NCBI GenBank assembly: GCA_021108035.1 | Contig: JAIORQ010000048.1 | Span: 1 to 54,707 of the forward strand | Length of the DNA: 54,707 nucleotides | Origin: Bacteroidales bacterium | GTDB lineage: Bacteria > Bacteroidota > Bacteroidia > Bacteroidales > JAADGE01 | Direction: 5' to 3' | Part shown: positions 34,132-44,505 of the stretch, in pieces | Numbering within the stretch: the first letter of the stretch is position 1 | Layout of the letters: each line of letters begins with the position of its first letter | Notes under the pieces: generated by a model | Seen by the model: only the letters and a program-made list of their open reading frames with translations | Databases searched by the model: none | Told to the model about the DNA's origin: nothing | Program-made: the position numbers and the translations under genes

Positions 34132-35022
34132 ATGAATATAATTGAAGATAAAGACATACTCTTTATTATTAATCCGAATTCAGGTCGAAAACAATATTTA
34201 AAGATAAAGAAGGATATAGAAGAAGTAATAAAAGATCATAAAATTATCATCAGCAAGAGCCTGACTGAATTTGATAAGATTTATGATAAGTATATAAATA
34301 ATTACAAAGTTTTAGTAATTATCGGAGGCGACGGAACCGTTAATTCCGCAACACGAAAAATATATCAAACAAAAGATAAAATACTTGCAATTTATCCTAC
34401 CGGTTCCGGAAACGGATTTGCTAAAGAACTCGGATTCAAAAAAAATATTCCTGAATTAATTGAAGACATTAAAAAAGGAGAAATACAACATATTGATGTG
34501 CTGATAATTAATGAACATGAATGTATAAATGTTGCAGGTCTTGGTTTTGATGCTTATGTAGCACATGATTTTATTCAAAGAAAAAAAAGGGGCTTAACTT
34601 CATATATTATTTCTGTTATAAAATCAGTTTTTATATTTAAGCCTTTTTATGTTGAAATTATAAATGACCAATTTCAATTAGAAGAAAAAATCCAAATGTT
34701 ATCAATAGCAAATACACGTCAATTCGGTAACGGTGCATATATTGCTCCGGATGCAAAACCAAATGACGGAATGTATGATTTAGTAATAGTAAAACCATTC
34801 CCTTTTTATTACTATCCTGTATTTGTAATAAAGTTAATGACAGGTAGTTTGAAAGATTCAAAATTTATAAAATATTTCAAGATAAAATCCGATACAACAA
34901 TACGTTCAAATTTTAATAAATTTCATATTGACGGAGATCCTATGCTGATAAATTTTGATATAAATGTTAAAATATCAGATAAAAAGTTATCAATAATAAA
35001 AACACGCAACAATAAATTCTGA
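34132..35022 (+). CDS. Diacylglycerol kinase family lipid kinase
   Basis: The 296-residue protein has the nucleotide-binding fold of the DagK/YegS/sphingosine kinase family: LFIINPNSGRK near the N-terminus, VIIGGDGTVNSA (about 62-73, with the GGDGT core at 65-69), and AIYPTGSGNGFAKELG (about 86-101). The second domain contains VAGLGFDAYVAHDF and the final DGDPM-type motif (FHIDGDPM). These enzymes phosphorylate a lipid hydroxyl at the inner face of the membrane using ATP; the substrate here is not known. The start is directly preceded by a heptamer repeat tract. Confidence 0.93.
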   Translation: MNIIEDKDILFIINPNSGRKQYLKIKKDIEEVIKDHKIIISKSLTEFDKIYDKYINNYKVLVIIGGDGTVNSATRKIYQTKDKILAIYPTGSGNGFAKELGFKKNIPELIEDIKKGEIQHIDVLIINEHECINVAGLGFDAYVAHDFIQRKKRGLTSYIISVIKSVFIFKPFYVEIINDQFQLEEKIQMLSIANTRQFGNGAYIAPDAKPNDGMYDLVIVKPFPFYYYPVFVIKLMTGSLKDSKFIKYFKIKSDTTIRSNFNKFHIDGDPMLINFDINVKISDKKLSIIKTRNNKF

Positions 35023-35045
35023 ATTTAGATTTAAATTATTTCATA

Positions 35046-35076
35046 TTTGCGGATTTTATTTTTTGTCGTATCTTTG
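35046..35076 (+). promoter_or_regulatory. Promoter of the toxin-antitoxin operon
   Basis: TTTG at 35046-35049, a 19-base spacer and TATCTTTG at 35069-35076 match the Bacteroidota primary promoter exactly. The antitoxin start is 24 bases downstream. I see no clear palindrome for autoregulation beside it. Confidence 0.8.
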
Positions 35077-35099
35077 TAATCTATACAAAATCAATTATT

Positions 35100-35303
35100 A
35101 TGACAACTATAACAATAAATGATAAGATAAAAGGAGCGAAAGAAATTATACAGTATTTAAAAACATTATCTTTTGTAAAAGTTGTTGATGAAAAAGAAAA
35201 AATACCAAACGCAAAAACAATAAAAGCATTTAAGGATATAGAAGAAGGCAGAGTTGAAAGATTTAAAAACGTTGAAGATATTATGAAATTAATTGAAGAT
35301 TAG
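35100..35303 (+). CDS. Small antitoxin of a type II toxin-antitoxin pair
   Basis: The 67-residue protein ends with the pattern AKTIKAFKDIEEGRVERFKN then VEDIMKLIED, which resembles the toxin-binding tail of RelB-like antitoxins. The N-terminal half (TITINDKIKGAKEIIQYLKT) could form a small dimerisation or DNA-binding unit, but no standard helix-turn-helix or ribbon-helix-helix stands out. It is directly followed, 4 bases after its stop, by a YafQ-like toxin gene. Antitoxins of this kind usually bind their toxin and repress their own promoter. The identification rests mainly on context and size. Confidence 0.75.
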   Translation: MTTITINDKIKGAKEIIQYLKTLSFVKVVDEKEKIPNAKTIKAFKDIEEGRVERFKNVEDIMKLIED

Positions 35304-35307
35304 TATT

Positions 35308-35583
35308 ATGTATGAATTTGATTTGTCAGGAGTGTTTAAAAAAGATTTGAAAAGAATAAATAAAAGAAATTTTGACAAAAAAAAACTTCAAGAAACCTTA
35401 AATATTCTTCAAGAAACCGGAACATTACCTTATGAAAAATATAAAACACACCTTTTAAAAGGAAACTATAAAGGATATTACGATTCACATATTGAACCAA
35501 ATTGGTTAATAATTTGGAAAAAAACAGGAAATATTATTGAATTAGCACGTACAGGAACTCACTCCGATTTATTCAGCAAATAA
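35308..35583 (+). CDS. YafQ/RelE-family mRNA interferase toxin
   Basis: The product is 91 residues from the ATG at 35308; a TTG at 35293, overlapping the antitoxin, is less likely. The family motifs are plain: FKKDLKRINKRNFDKKKLQE near the start, then HLLKGNYKGYYDSHIEPNWL, IWKKTGNIIELARTGTHSDL and the final LF. The His in RTGTHSDLF is where YafQ places a catalytic His. YafQ-type toxins cut mRNA in the ribosomal A site and stop growth until neutralised. It forms an operon with the antitoxin gene, and the next gene (LtaS-like) starts only 5 bases after its stop. Confidence 0.9.
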   Translation: MYEFDLSGVFKKDLKRINKRNFDKKKLQETLNILQETGTLPYEKYKTHLLKGNYKGYYDSHIEPNWLIIWKKTGNIIELARTGTHSDLFSK

Positions 35584-35588
35584 GAATT

Positions 35589-37535
35589 GTGAAAAGGAAA
35601 AACGTAATATCTGCAATTTCAAATATAAAAGTACTTATCAGCCTTCTGAAAAGACTAACTTTAGTACTTGTACTTTTTACATTATTAAGAATCATATTTT
35701 ATTTTTTTAATCTTGAGCATTATGAAGAAATGACATTTTCTCATTTTCTTCGAATTATGCAAGGAGGTATTAAGTTTGATATTTCTGCAATAATGTTTAT
35801 AAATTTTATTTATATCTTTTTATTCCTTTTACCTTTTCCTTTTAAGTATAATCGAAAATATCAATCTTTTTTAAAATATCTTTTTCTTATCCCGAATTCA
35901 ATTGCTCTTGCTATGAATATGGGAGATGTTTTTTATTTTGATTTTATTTTGAAAAGAAGCACTGTTGATGTATTTATATTTGCAGGAGAGAGTAATATTT
36001 TAAAATTGTTTTCATTGTTTTTTATTGATTATTGGTATGGTGTTTTAATAGGAATATTTCTTATTTTCATATTGATATTTGCCTATAATAAAATTAACTT
36101 GCAAAAGCCGAAATTTAAGTTTAGTATATATTATTATATTTCAGGAATTATTATTCTTGCTGTATCCGGATTTCTTTCCGTTATGGGTATGAGAGGAAGT
36201 TTTGTAAAAAAAACATTTCCGATAACTCTCGGCGATGCAGGAATATACGTAAACAAAACTGAAGAAATGGCTCTTGTGCTGAATACTCCGTTTACTATTA
36301 TGAAAACACTGGAAAAAAGTTCTCTTGATGAAAAACATTATTTTAATGAAAAAGAATTAACAGATATTTTTTCTTCTGTACATAAAGTTGATACCGGAAA
36401 ATCTTTCAATAATATGAATGTTGTCATAATTGTTATGGAAAGTTTTTCGCGAGAATATATCGGCTCTTTAAATACTGATATTGAAAGCGGAAACTATAAA
36501 GGTTATACACCATTTTTAGACTCATTGATAAGTGAAAGTAAAGTATATATAAGAACATTTGCTAACGGTCGAATATCTATTGAAGCTTTACCTGCTATAA
36601 CTTCGAGTATTCCCTCTACTATTCAATCTCATGTAACATCTCCTTATGCATCAAACAGATTTTACGGTTTGGGGAATTTATTAAAGAAAAAAGGCTACCA
36701 TACTTCATTTTTTCATGGTGCACCAAAAGGAGCTTTAGGACTTGATGCATTTATGAAATTTTCCGGTTATGAGCATTTATATTCAATGAAAGAATACGGA
36801 AACGATGATGATTTTGACGATGCATGGGGGCTGTGGGATGAACCTTTTTTTCAGTTTTTTGCTGATAAATTAAATAGTTTTAAAAAACCATTTCACAGTG
36901 TGTTTTTTTCATTATCATCTCATCATCCTTATAAAGTTCCTGATAAATATAAAGGAAAGTTTAAAGAAGGTACACTTCCTATTCATAAATCAGTCCAATA
37001 TTCTGATATGGCACTAAAGAAATTTTTCGATAAAATTTCCGATAAGGCGTGGTATAATAATACCCTTTTTGTTATTACTGCAGATCATTCAGCAGTCAGT
37101 TATTTAAAAAAATATAATTCAAGTGTCGGGAAATATGCAATTCCCATAGTTCTTTATTCTCCTTCCGATACCTTACTAACAGGTACAGACAGCATTGTAG
37201 CACAGCAAATTGATATTATGCCGACTGTTTTGGGTTATTTAAATTATGATAAAGATTTTTTTTCTTTCGGAAATGATCTTCTAAAAGAAAATATTAAACC
37301 TTATGCAGTAAATTATTTAAATGATACTTATCAAATAATTATAAATGATTTCATGTTGCAATACAGAAATGAAAAAATTGTTGGTTTTTACAATTATGAA
37401 AAAGATTATGCTTTAAAAAATAATCTGATTGATAAATACCCTGAAAAACAAGCATATTTAGAAAAAAAACTAAAAGCCTTTATTCAAGATTACAATCATC
37501 GAATGATTACGGACCGGCTTTTTATTAAAGAATAA
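35589..37535 (+). CDS. LtaS-like membrane sulfatase/phosphotransferase
   Basis: The 648-residue protein (GTG start) has five membrane segments in its first 200 residues and a large extracytoplasmic alkaline-phosphatase-fold domain, the plan of lipoteichoic-acid-synthase-like and EptA-like enzymes. Metal and catalytic positions visible are Glu284 in IVMESFSREY, Ser330 in FANGRISIEALPAI (where LtaS has Thr), HHPYKVP, and Asp-His in VITADHSA. Members move phosphoglycerol or phosphoethanolamine groups onto envelope glycans or lipids. A Gram-negative would not make lipoteichoic acid, so the real substrate is open. It starts 5 bases after the toxin gene and may be read from the toxin-antitoxin promoter. 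The gap downstream (37536-37817) shows nothing recognisable. Confidence 0.88.
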   Translation: MKRKNVISAISNIKVLISLLKRLTLVLVLFTLLRIIFYFFNLEHYEEMTFSHFLRIMQGGIKFDISAIMFINFIYIFLFLLPFPFKYNRKYQSFLKYLFLIPNSIALAMNMGDVFYFDFILKRSTVDVFIFAGESNILKLFSLFFIDYWYGVLIGIFLIFILIFAYNKINLQKPKFKFSIYYYISGIIILAVSGFLSVMGMRGSFVKKTFPITLGDAGIYVNKTEEMALVLNTPFTIMKTLEKSSLDEKHYFNEKELTDIFSSVHKVDTGKSFNNMNVVIIVMESFSREYIGSLNTDIESGNYKGYTPFLDSLISESKVYIRTFANGRISIEALPAITSSIPSTIQSHVTSPYASNRFYGLGNLLKKKGYHTSFFHGAPKGALGLDAFMKFSGYEHLYSMKEYGNDDDFDDAWGLWDEPFFQFFADKLNSFKKPFHSVFFSLSSHHPYKVPDKYKGKFKEGTLPIHKSVQYSDMALKKFFDKISDKAWYNNTLFVITADHSAVSYLKKYNSSVGKYAIPIVLYSPSDTLLTGTDSIVAQQIDIMPTVLGYLNYDKDFFSFGNDLLKENIKPYAVNYLNDTYQIIINDFMLQYRNEKIVGFYNYEKDYALKNNLIDKYPEKQAYLEKKLKAFIQDYNHRMITDRLFIKE

Positions 37536-37817
37536 GATTTTAATATTTAATCATTATAATTAATTTGGAACAAATTAAATTCACATAAGAACCATTTTTT
37601 TATACTTTTATATCCTGATATTTGGAAATCAAATTTTGAAATATACAATGATTTTTATCATTCAATCCCTTATCAATTTGAAGTATTTTTGTTTTTTTAA
37701 ATGAAATAATCAACATATCTCAATAATGTAGGTGTAAAACAAAAAAATTACATCATATAGTTTTTTACCTGTAGTTGAGCTGTAAATATCACTATCTATT
37801 AATTTAAAATATATTTT

Positions 37818-38099
37818 ATGGACCACGGACCTGCAGTAGAGCTTGGTATAGACCATGCTGTTAAGAAAAAATCAAAACTGGGAGTAATTTTATTTTTTGT
37901 CTATTTTGTTGTTTATGCCGGTTTTGTGGCAATTGGTGTTGCAGACTACACATTAATGGGCAAAGTTGTTCTCGGAAACCAAAATCTGGCTGTTGTTTAC
38001 GGTTTTGGTCTAATTATTTTTGCCATTTTACTCGGTTTATTTTATAATTGGAAATGTACTAAATATGAAAATTTAATGAATAAGGAGGACAAATTATGA
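37818..38099 (+). CDS. DUF485 membrane protein (YjcH-like)
   Basis: The 93-residue protein has two membrane segments (about 22-44 and 57-78) and the DUF485 pattern KSKLGVILFFVYFVVYAGFV and FYNWKCTKYEN. This family is encoded next to acetate/solute-sodium symporters (yjcH-actP in E. coli); its role is unknown. Here its last four bases overlap the symporter's start, and the Shine-Dalgarno sequence of the symporter lies inside its last codons, so the two are translationally coupled. Confidence 0.9.
   Translation: MDHGPAVELGIDHAVKKKSKLGVILFFVYFVVYAGFVAIGVADYTLMGKVVLGNQNLAVVYGFGLIIFAILLGLFYNWKCTKYENLMNKEDKL
38082..38088 (+). promoter_or_regulatory. Strong Shine-Dalgarno sequence of the symporter gene
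   Basis: AAGGAGG lies 7 bases before the actP-like ATG and within the coding end of the DUF485 gene. It is one of only three such strong sites I noticed in the window. Confidence 0.75.
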
Positions 38100-40012
38100 T
38101 ATATGGAGTTTCAACTTTCGCAATAGTTTTATTTATAATATTTGTACTGTTCGTATTAGGTTTATCGTTTTATTTCGCAAGAAGAACAAAATCTGCAAGC
38201 AGTTATTTTGCTGCGGGCGGCACCATTCATTGGGGTGTAAACGGAATTGCATTTGCAGGCGATTACCTTTCGGCAGCATCATTTCTTGGTATTTGCGGTA
38301 TGATTGCATTTGTCGGATACGATGGATTTTTATATTCAATAGGTTATCTTGCCGGTTGGATTGTAGCACTTTTCCTCGTTGCCGAACCCTTAAAACGACT
38401 CGGTAAATTTACTTTTACAGACGCATTAGATTCCAAATTTAATTCAAAAGCAATTCAATTAACGGCTGCAATCAGCACTCTTATTGTTTCAATTTTTTAC
38501 TTAATACCGCAAATGGTCGGAGCAGGTGCTTTGGTTACACCATTGCTTGGTTTTCCGCATTGGGTAGGTGTAGTAATCGTAGGAGTAATTGTAGTTTTTA
38601 TTGTAGCTACAGCAGGAATGACCTCTACAACCTATGTGCAATTTATTAAAGGAGGTTTATTAATTATCTTTTCAACAATACTTGCTATATATATATTTAA
38701 TAACGGGCTTACTTTAACACCGGATAATGAAGATCAAAAATATCATGAATTTGTTACACTGACTCCAACAATTGATGATAATGTTTTAAGTGTTGACGGA
38801 TATGAAATTGTGGCGCAACAAGAAGTTAAAGAACGCCAATTTGTTAAGATTGAATTTCAGAAAGGTGTTTATCGTTGGTTTGACCTTGTTGAAGAAAACG
38901 GATCATTTGTTCTTAAAGAAATGCTTTCAATAACTGATACAGAAAAAGGAGATAAACTTTATAACGGAGAAGCAAAAGAAAATGCAAAGTTTTTTCAAGT
39001 CGGACACATGAGTAAAATTATTGTTGACGGAAAAGAGGTAGAAAATACCGGTGCATTAGGACCCTTCGAGTTCTTATCAACAATTGAAAATAGTGAAATT
39101 ATAAGATTCGAAAAAGTAAAATTCAATGATGGTAATAACAAAGTTGTTGTTTGGTATCAAAACATTACAAGCGGTAAAGAAATGATGATGCCCGGTCTTA
39201 AATTTAAAATCGGAAAAGATTCTAATCCTTGGACAAAGTTAAATTTTATTTCTTTAATGTTAGCATTGTTTCTTGGTACAGCTTCATTGCCTCATATCTT
39301 AATCAGATACTACACAGTAAAAAGCCAAAAAGATGCAAGAAAATCTACAATTGTTGCAATTGCTGCAATAGGAGGTTTTTATATTCTGACTCTTTTTATG
39401 GGACTCGGAGCTGCCGTAAACGGTGTTCTTGATGTGGAAAGCAGTAATATGTCAGGACCTTTACTTGCAAAAGCATTCGGAATAGGATTATTCTCAATAA
39501 TTTCTGCCATTGCGTTTGCTACTATTCTCGGAACAGTCAGCGGATTGATTGTCGCGTCTTCAGGTGCTATAGCCCATGACCTTGTTGACAGATATATGGG
39601 TAAAAACCTTGACGATAAAGCAAAAGTAAGAGCAGGAAAAATTGCTGCGTTTGCAGTTGGTGTTGTTGCTATAATACTCGGAATTTCATTTAAAGGAATG
39701 AATGTTTCATTCTTGGTTGGTTGGGCGTTTGCAGTTGCAGCTTCCGCAAATCTTCCTGCTATTCTTATGTTATTGTTCTGGAAAAAAACAACAGCAAAAG
39801 GAATTGCTTGGTCTATTGTAGCAGGTATCGTATCTGCTTTAGGTATTATTCTGACTTCACCGACAATGTGGGATCGCTACGGCTTAGACAAATTAGATGC
39901 ACCGCATATGTTAGATAATCCGGCAATTATTTCATTTACATTAGCTTTAGTTACTTTGGTTTTTGTATCTCTTGCAACTCAAAAAGATAATAAAAAGTTA
40001 GTTCAAGCATAA
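38096..40012 (+). CDS. actP: Acetate/cation symporter of the solute:sodium symporter family
   Basis: The 638-residue membrane protein has about 13 helices. SSS-family segments are clear: FAGDYLSAASFLG (about 53-65), the GYLAGWIVALFLVAEPLKRL stretch (83-102) and TASLPHILIRYYTVK (about 395-409), typical of ActP-like acetate transporters. E. coli ActP is 549 residues; the extra length is one hydrophilic loop of about 175 residues (203-378). The DUF485 partner directly upstream supports the assignment to acetate or a similar small carboxylate driven by sodium or protons. An SUMF1 protein and a porin-like gene follow on the same strand. Inner membrane. Confidence 0.9.
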   Translation: MIYGVSTFAIVLFIIFVLFVLGLSFYFARRTKSASSYFAAGGTIHWGVNGIAFAGDYLSAASFLGICGMIAFVGYDGFLYSIGYLAGWIVALFLVAEPLKRLGKFTFTDALDSKFNSKAIQLTAAISTLIVSIFYLIPQMVGAGALVTPLLGFPHWVGVVIVGVIVVFIVATAGMTSTTYVQFIKGGLLIIFSTILAIYIFNNGLTLTPDNEDQKYHEFVTLTPTIDDNVLSVDGYEIVAQQEVKERQFVKIEFQKGVYRWFDLVEENGSFVLKEMLSITDTEKGDKLYNGEAKENAKFFQVGHMSKIIVDGKEVENTGALGPFEFLSTIENSEIIRFEKVKFNDGNNKVVVWYQNITSGKEMMMPGLKFKIGKDSNPWTKLNFISLMLALFLGTASLPHILIRYYTVKSQKDARKSTIVAIAAIGGFYILTLFMGLGAAVNGVLDVESSNMSGPLLAKAFGIGLFSIISAIAFATILGTVSGLIVASSGAIAHDLVDRYMGKNLDDKAKVRAGKIAAFAVGVVAIILGISFKGMNVSFLVGWAFAVAASANLPAILMLLFWKKTTAKGIAWSIVAGIVSALGIILTSPTMWDRYGLDKLDAPHMLDNPAIISFTLALVTLVFVSLATQKDNKKLVQA

Positions 40013-40079
40013 TTGTCAATAGTTTTTTTGGAAGTTTCCGAAAGAAAATCTGACTTTGTAAGGAATATCACAGAGATTT

Positions 40080-40118
40080 GAAACTTGAAATTTGAAAAAA
40101 TCACAAATTTCAAGTTTC
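40080..40118. terminator. 15-bp perfect hairpin after the symporter gene
   Basis: GAAACTTGAAATTTG at 40080-40094 and CAAATTTCAAGTTTC at 40104-40118 form a perfect 15-bp stem with a 9-base loop. A T-run follows only loosely (GAGTTTTTGACTCTTTTTTT), so it may work as a terminator or be a dispersed repeat: a related string, TTTTAAGTTTCAAATTTC, lies at about 40941-40959. Confidence 0.6.
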
Positions 40119-40174
40119 GAGTTTTTGACTCTTTTTTTGGGAATTTGTTCATATTATTTAGTAATGGCTTAATG

Positions 40175-40936
40175 ATGAAAAGACAAATTTTGATTTTTTT
40201 AATACTCCAAAGTATTTTTATAACCACAGTTACGGCTCAAAATTCGGAAAAAGACATGAAGTTAATTCCGGGTGGAGAATATATAATGGGAAAGGATTCT
40301 GAATCTGATTCTGATTATAGTCCGGCACATAAAGTCGCAGTAGATTCGTTTTTTATGGATATACATGAAGTAACTAATCTTGAATATTACACTTTTTGTA
40401 AGGAAACCGGACACAAACTGCCTGAATTTTGGGGAACTGATAAGTACAGAAGTAGTCTGAAATATTCGAATTGTCCCGTTATTGGTGTAAGTAAAAATGA
40501 TGCAAGAAAATATGCGGAATATGCAGGAAAAAGGTTACCGACTGAAGCAGAATGGGAATATGCTGCACGGGGAGGACTAATTGATAAAAATTACTCAAAC
40601 GGTGATGTTTTCAAAAGTTGTATTAACATTGATTCTGTTTTTAATAAGGGTGACAGACATCCGTATAATGTCTTATCAGGAAAGCAAAATAATTTCGGAT
40701 TATATGGTATGTCCGGTAATGCAAGAGAATGGGTTAGCGACATATACGAAAAAGATTATTATAAAAATTCTCCGACAAAAAACCCAAAAGGTCCTGAAAA
40801 CGGAAGATTAACTGTTGTCAGGGGTGGCGGATGGAAATCCGGTTCAGCATGTAAAAAAGTATTTATTCGTAATGCTTTAAGGGGCAGCTGGGTAGATATT
40901 ACAATTGGATTCAGATGTGTAAAGGATTTAGAATAA
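40175..40936 (+). CDS. Secreted SUMF1/FGE-sulfatase domain protein
   Basis: The product is 253 residues from the ATG at 40175 (another ATG three bases earlier). The open frame extends further upstream but through the hairpin, so the signal peptide MKRQILIFLILQSIFITTVTAQ marks the start. The SUMF1/formylglycine-generating-enzyme-like domain runs over the rest: MKLIPGGEYIMGKD, FFMDIHEVTNLEYYTFCKET, PVIGVSKNDARKYAEYAGKR, LPTEAEWEYAARGG, FGLYGMSGNAREWVSD and VVRGGGWKSG. Most such bacterial proteins do not modify sulfatases, and gliding/T9SS lipoproteins share the fold. No sulfatase gene is near. Likely periplasmic or surface. Confidence 0.85.
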   Translation: MKRQILIFLILQSIFITTVTAQNSEKDMKLIPGGEYIMGKDSESDSDYSPAHKVAVDSFFMDIHEVTNLEYYTFCKETGHKLPEFWGTDKYRSSLKYSNCPVIGVSKNDARKYAEYAGKRLPTEAEWEYAARGGLIDKNYSNGDVFKSCINIDSVFNKGDRHPYNVLSGKQNNFGLYGMSGNAREWVSDIYEKDYYKNSPTKNPKGPENGRLTVVRGGGWKSGSACKKVFIRNALRGSWVDITIGFRCVKDLE

Positions 40937-40971
40937 TAAATTTTAAGTTTCAAATTTCAAAATAATTTATA

Positions 40972-42213
40972 ATGAAAAAATCAATAATAGTACTTATCGT
41001 TACATTAATACCAATACTTGGTTTCTCGCAAGACGGTGATAAAGAAGAAAAAAAAATAAATCTGAAATGGAGTGGTTTTGTAAAGAACGACTTCTTTTGG
41101 GATTCAAGGCAAACTGTAACTGCTCGTGAAGGCCATTTCTTATTGTTCCCTGCGGCTGTCTCTGAAGATCCTGACGGTAATGATATTAATGCAAAATCAA
41201 ATATGAATTTTCTTGCTGTACAATCTCGCTTGTCACTTGGTATAACAGGACCTGATGTTTTAAATGCCAAGTTATCGGCAAAAATTGAAGGAGATTTCTT
41301 TGCCCAAGCAAATGCAAATATAAATCTTTTAAGATTGCGACATGCATATGTAAAAATGAATTGGGAAAATACAGAATTGTTATTCGGACAATATTGGATT
41401 CCGATGTTTGTAACAGGATGTTTCCCCGGAACAGTTTCATTTAATACGGGTGTTCCTTTTCAGCCATTCGGAAGAAATCCTCAAATTCGTTTAACACATA
41501 AGTCAGGAAATTTAAAGTTACTTGCTGTAGCCTCAATGCAAAGAGATTATTCAAGCAGAGGACCTGCAGGAATTACCGGTGAATATTTAAGAAATTCATC
41601 AATGCCTGAATTAAGCGGTCAAATTCATTTCGGCAACGGAAAAACTTTTCTTACCGGAATAGGCGGAGGATATAAACAAATTGTTCCGCAAATTATTACA
41701 GGAGCAGGATATGCTACAGAAGAAACCGTAAGCAGCTTCAGCAGTATTGCTTTTCTTAAAATAAAAACATCACCGGTAACTGTTAAAATGGAAGGAATAT
41801 ACGGACAAAATCTACCGGATGTTTTGAGTATAGGCGGGTTTGCTGTTACTGATTCAACAGATATAACCAAAGGATTTGTAAGTTATACTCCTTTAACAAC
41901 AATGTCGGCATGGATGGATATTCATACAAACGGTAAGAAATTTCAGTTTGGTATTTTCGGAGGTTACACCCAAAATCTTGGTTCTGAAAAAGATGTAGTA
42001 GGAGATATTTATGGTCTCGGAACAAATATTGAAAGTCAATACAGAATTTCGCCAAGAGTGATTTATAATGTAGGCCCTGCACGTTTTGCTTTTGAAACGG
42101 AATATACTTTTGCAAACTACGGAGCATCAACAGACGAAAAAGGAGTTCCTGTTGAAATTACGGAAGCAAATAATTTGAGACTGTTATTTGCTGTTTATTA
42201 TTTTTTTAAGTAA
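40972..42213 (+). CDS. Porin-like outer-membrane beta-barrel protein
   Basis: The 413-residue product has a signal peptide (MKKSIIVLIVTLIPILGFSQ) and then alternating short strands typical of a porin: WSGFVKNDFFWDSRQ, QSRLSLGITGPD, AKIEGDFFAQ, LRHAYVKMNWENTELLFGQYW, and further strands to the terminal RLLFAVYYFFK with an aromatic last residue region. FGQYW and NPQIRLTH recall porins of the DcaP/phosphate-porin style. It follows the symporter and SUMF1 genes on the same strand, so a role in small-carboxylate entry is possible but not shown. A terminator follows. Confidence 0.8.
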   Translation: MKKSIIVLIVTLIPILGFSQDGDKEEKKINLKWSGFVKNDFFWDSRQTVTAREGHFLLFPAAVSEDPDGNDINAKSNMNFLAVQSRLSLGITGPDVLNAKLSAKIEGDFFAQANANINLLRLRHAYVKMNWENTELLFGQYWIPMFVTGCFPGTVSFNTGVPFQPFGRNPQIRLTHKSGNLKLLAVASMQRDYSSRGPAGITGEYLRNSSMPELSGQIHFGNGKTFLTGIGGGYKQIVPQIITGAGYATEETVSSFSSIAFLKIKTSPVTVKMEGIYGQNLPDVLSIGGFAVTDSTDITKGFVSYTPLTTMSAWMDIHTNGKKFQFGIFGGYTQNLGSEKDVVGDIYGLGTNIESQYRISPRVIYNVGPARFAFETEYTFANYGASTDEKGVPVEITEANNLRLLFAVYYFFK

Positions 42214-42236
42214 AACAAAAATCTAAAACATATTGA

Positions 42237-42264
42237 GCGAAGATTTCAAAACTTCGCTTTTTTT
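42237..42264 (+). terminator. Intrinsic terminator after the porin-like gene
   Basis: GCGAAG and CTTCGC form a 6-bp stem around ATTTCAAAA, followed directly by seven T. It is among the clearest terminators in the window. Confidence 0.85.
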
Positions 42265-42328
42265 ATTTCATTTCAAATAATTTATGCCGAAATGTCATAA
42301 AACTGACAATTATTTATCAAATGAGATT

Positions 42329-42484
42329 TTAATTAGTGTTTGTCCATAATGTCCGATTTCTTCGTTATGCTCATGTTTACAATCAGTCATTTACAAAAGT
42401 AAACTCCTGATTCTAAACATTTCACAAGCCTCGAACTTGAACATTCTGAAACAAACACGAACTTTATAGACAAACTCTAATTAT
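42329..42484. repeat. Palindromic MITE-like element, 156 bp
   Basis: The ends TTAATTAGTGTTTGTCC (42329-42345) and the reverse complement of 42468-42484 (ATAATTAGAGTTTGTCT) agree at 13 of 17 positions, with a continuous core of TAATTAG.GTTTGTC. Inside, ATGTTTACAATCAG pairs with CTGATTCTAAACAT with one mismatch, around TTTACAAAAGTAAA. So the middle is a hairpin. No coding capacity. The rest of the gap 42214-42670 holds the terminator and a short run of AACTCGC-type repeats at about 42523-42549. Confidence 0.6.
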
Positions 42485-42646
42485 ATTTTCTGTTATTGAT
42501 AATATTTATGCTCAAAACCTGCAACCCGTAACTCGCAACTCGCAACCCATACAAAAAACCTGAACATTCGTCATAAAAAACAAGCAATCAATTCAAAATC
42601 CGCTTTGGCATAAATTATGTAAAAAGCAGAGCAGAAAAATAGTTAA

Positions 42647-44311
<1,665 letters not shown>

Positions 44312-44332
44312 AGAAAATAAACCCAATTATTG

Positions 44333-44367
44333 AAAAAAAACTTCTCTAAAAAAGAGAAGTTTTTTTA
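44333..44367 (+). terminator. Intrinsic terminator after groL
   Basis: CTTCTCT and AGAGAAG pair around a 5-A loop and are flanked by an A-run on the left and a T-run on the right, which lengthen the stem. It ends about 55 bases after the groL stop codon. Confidence 0.85.
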
Positions 44368-44462
44368 TTTTATTACTTTTGCAACAGTTTACAATGATAA
44401 AAATAGTTCTACTGTTATTTTACCGGAAATGTCTTTTTATATATAAAATTAATAATAATTAT

Positions 44463-44490
44463 TGCAACCCTTTTTTTTGTGTTGCATCTT
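44463..44490 (+). promoter_or_regulatory. Possible ECF-type, self-recognised promoter
   Basis: GCAACCC and GCATCTT are separated by the run TTTTTTTTGTGTT. An AAC-containing -35 box with a -10 box like CATCTT or CGTCTA is the usual form of ECF sigma promoters. It lies just before the ECF sigma gene start, so autoregulation is plausible. The short spacing makes this a moderate call. Confidence 0.4.
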
Positions 44491-44505
44491 AATAATAACT
44501 GATTG

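Noticed and set aside
42605-42625. TTGGCATAAATTATGT upstream of groL as a sigma-54 site
   Set aside because: It lacks the TTGC half at the correct distance; only the first half resembles the consensus.
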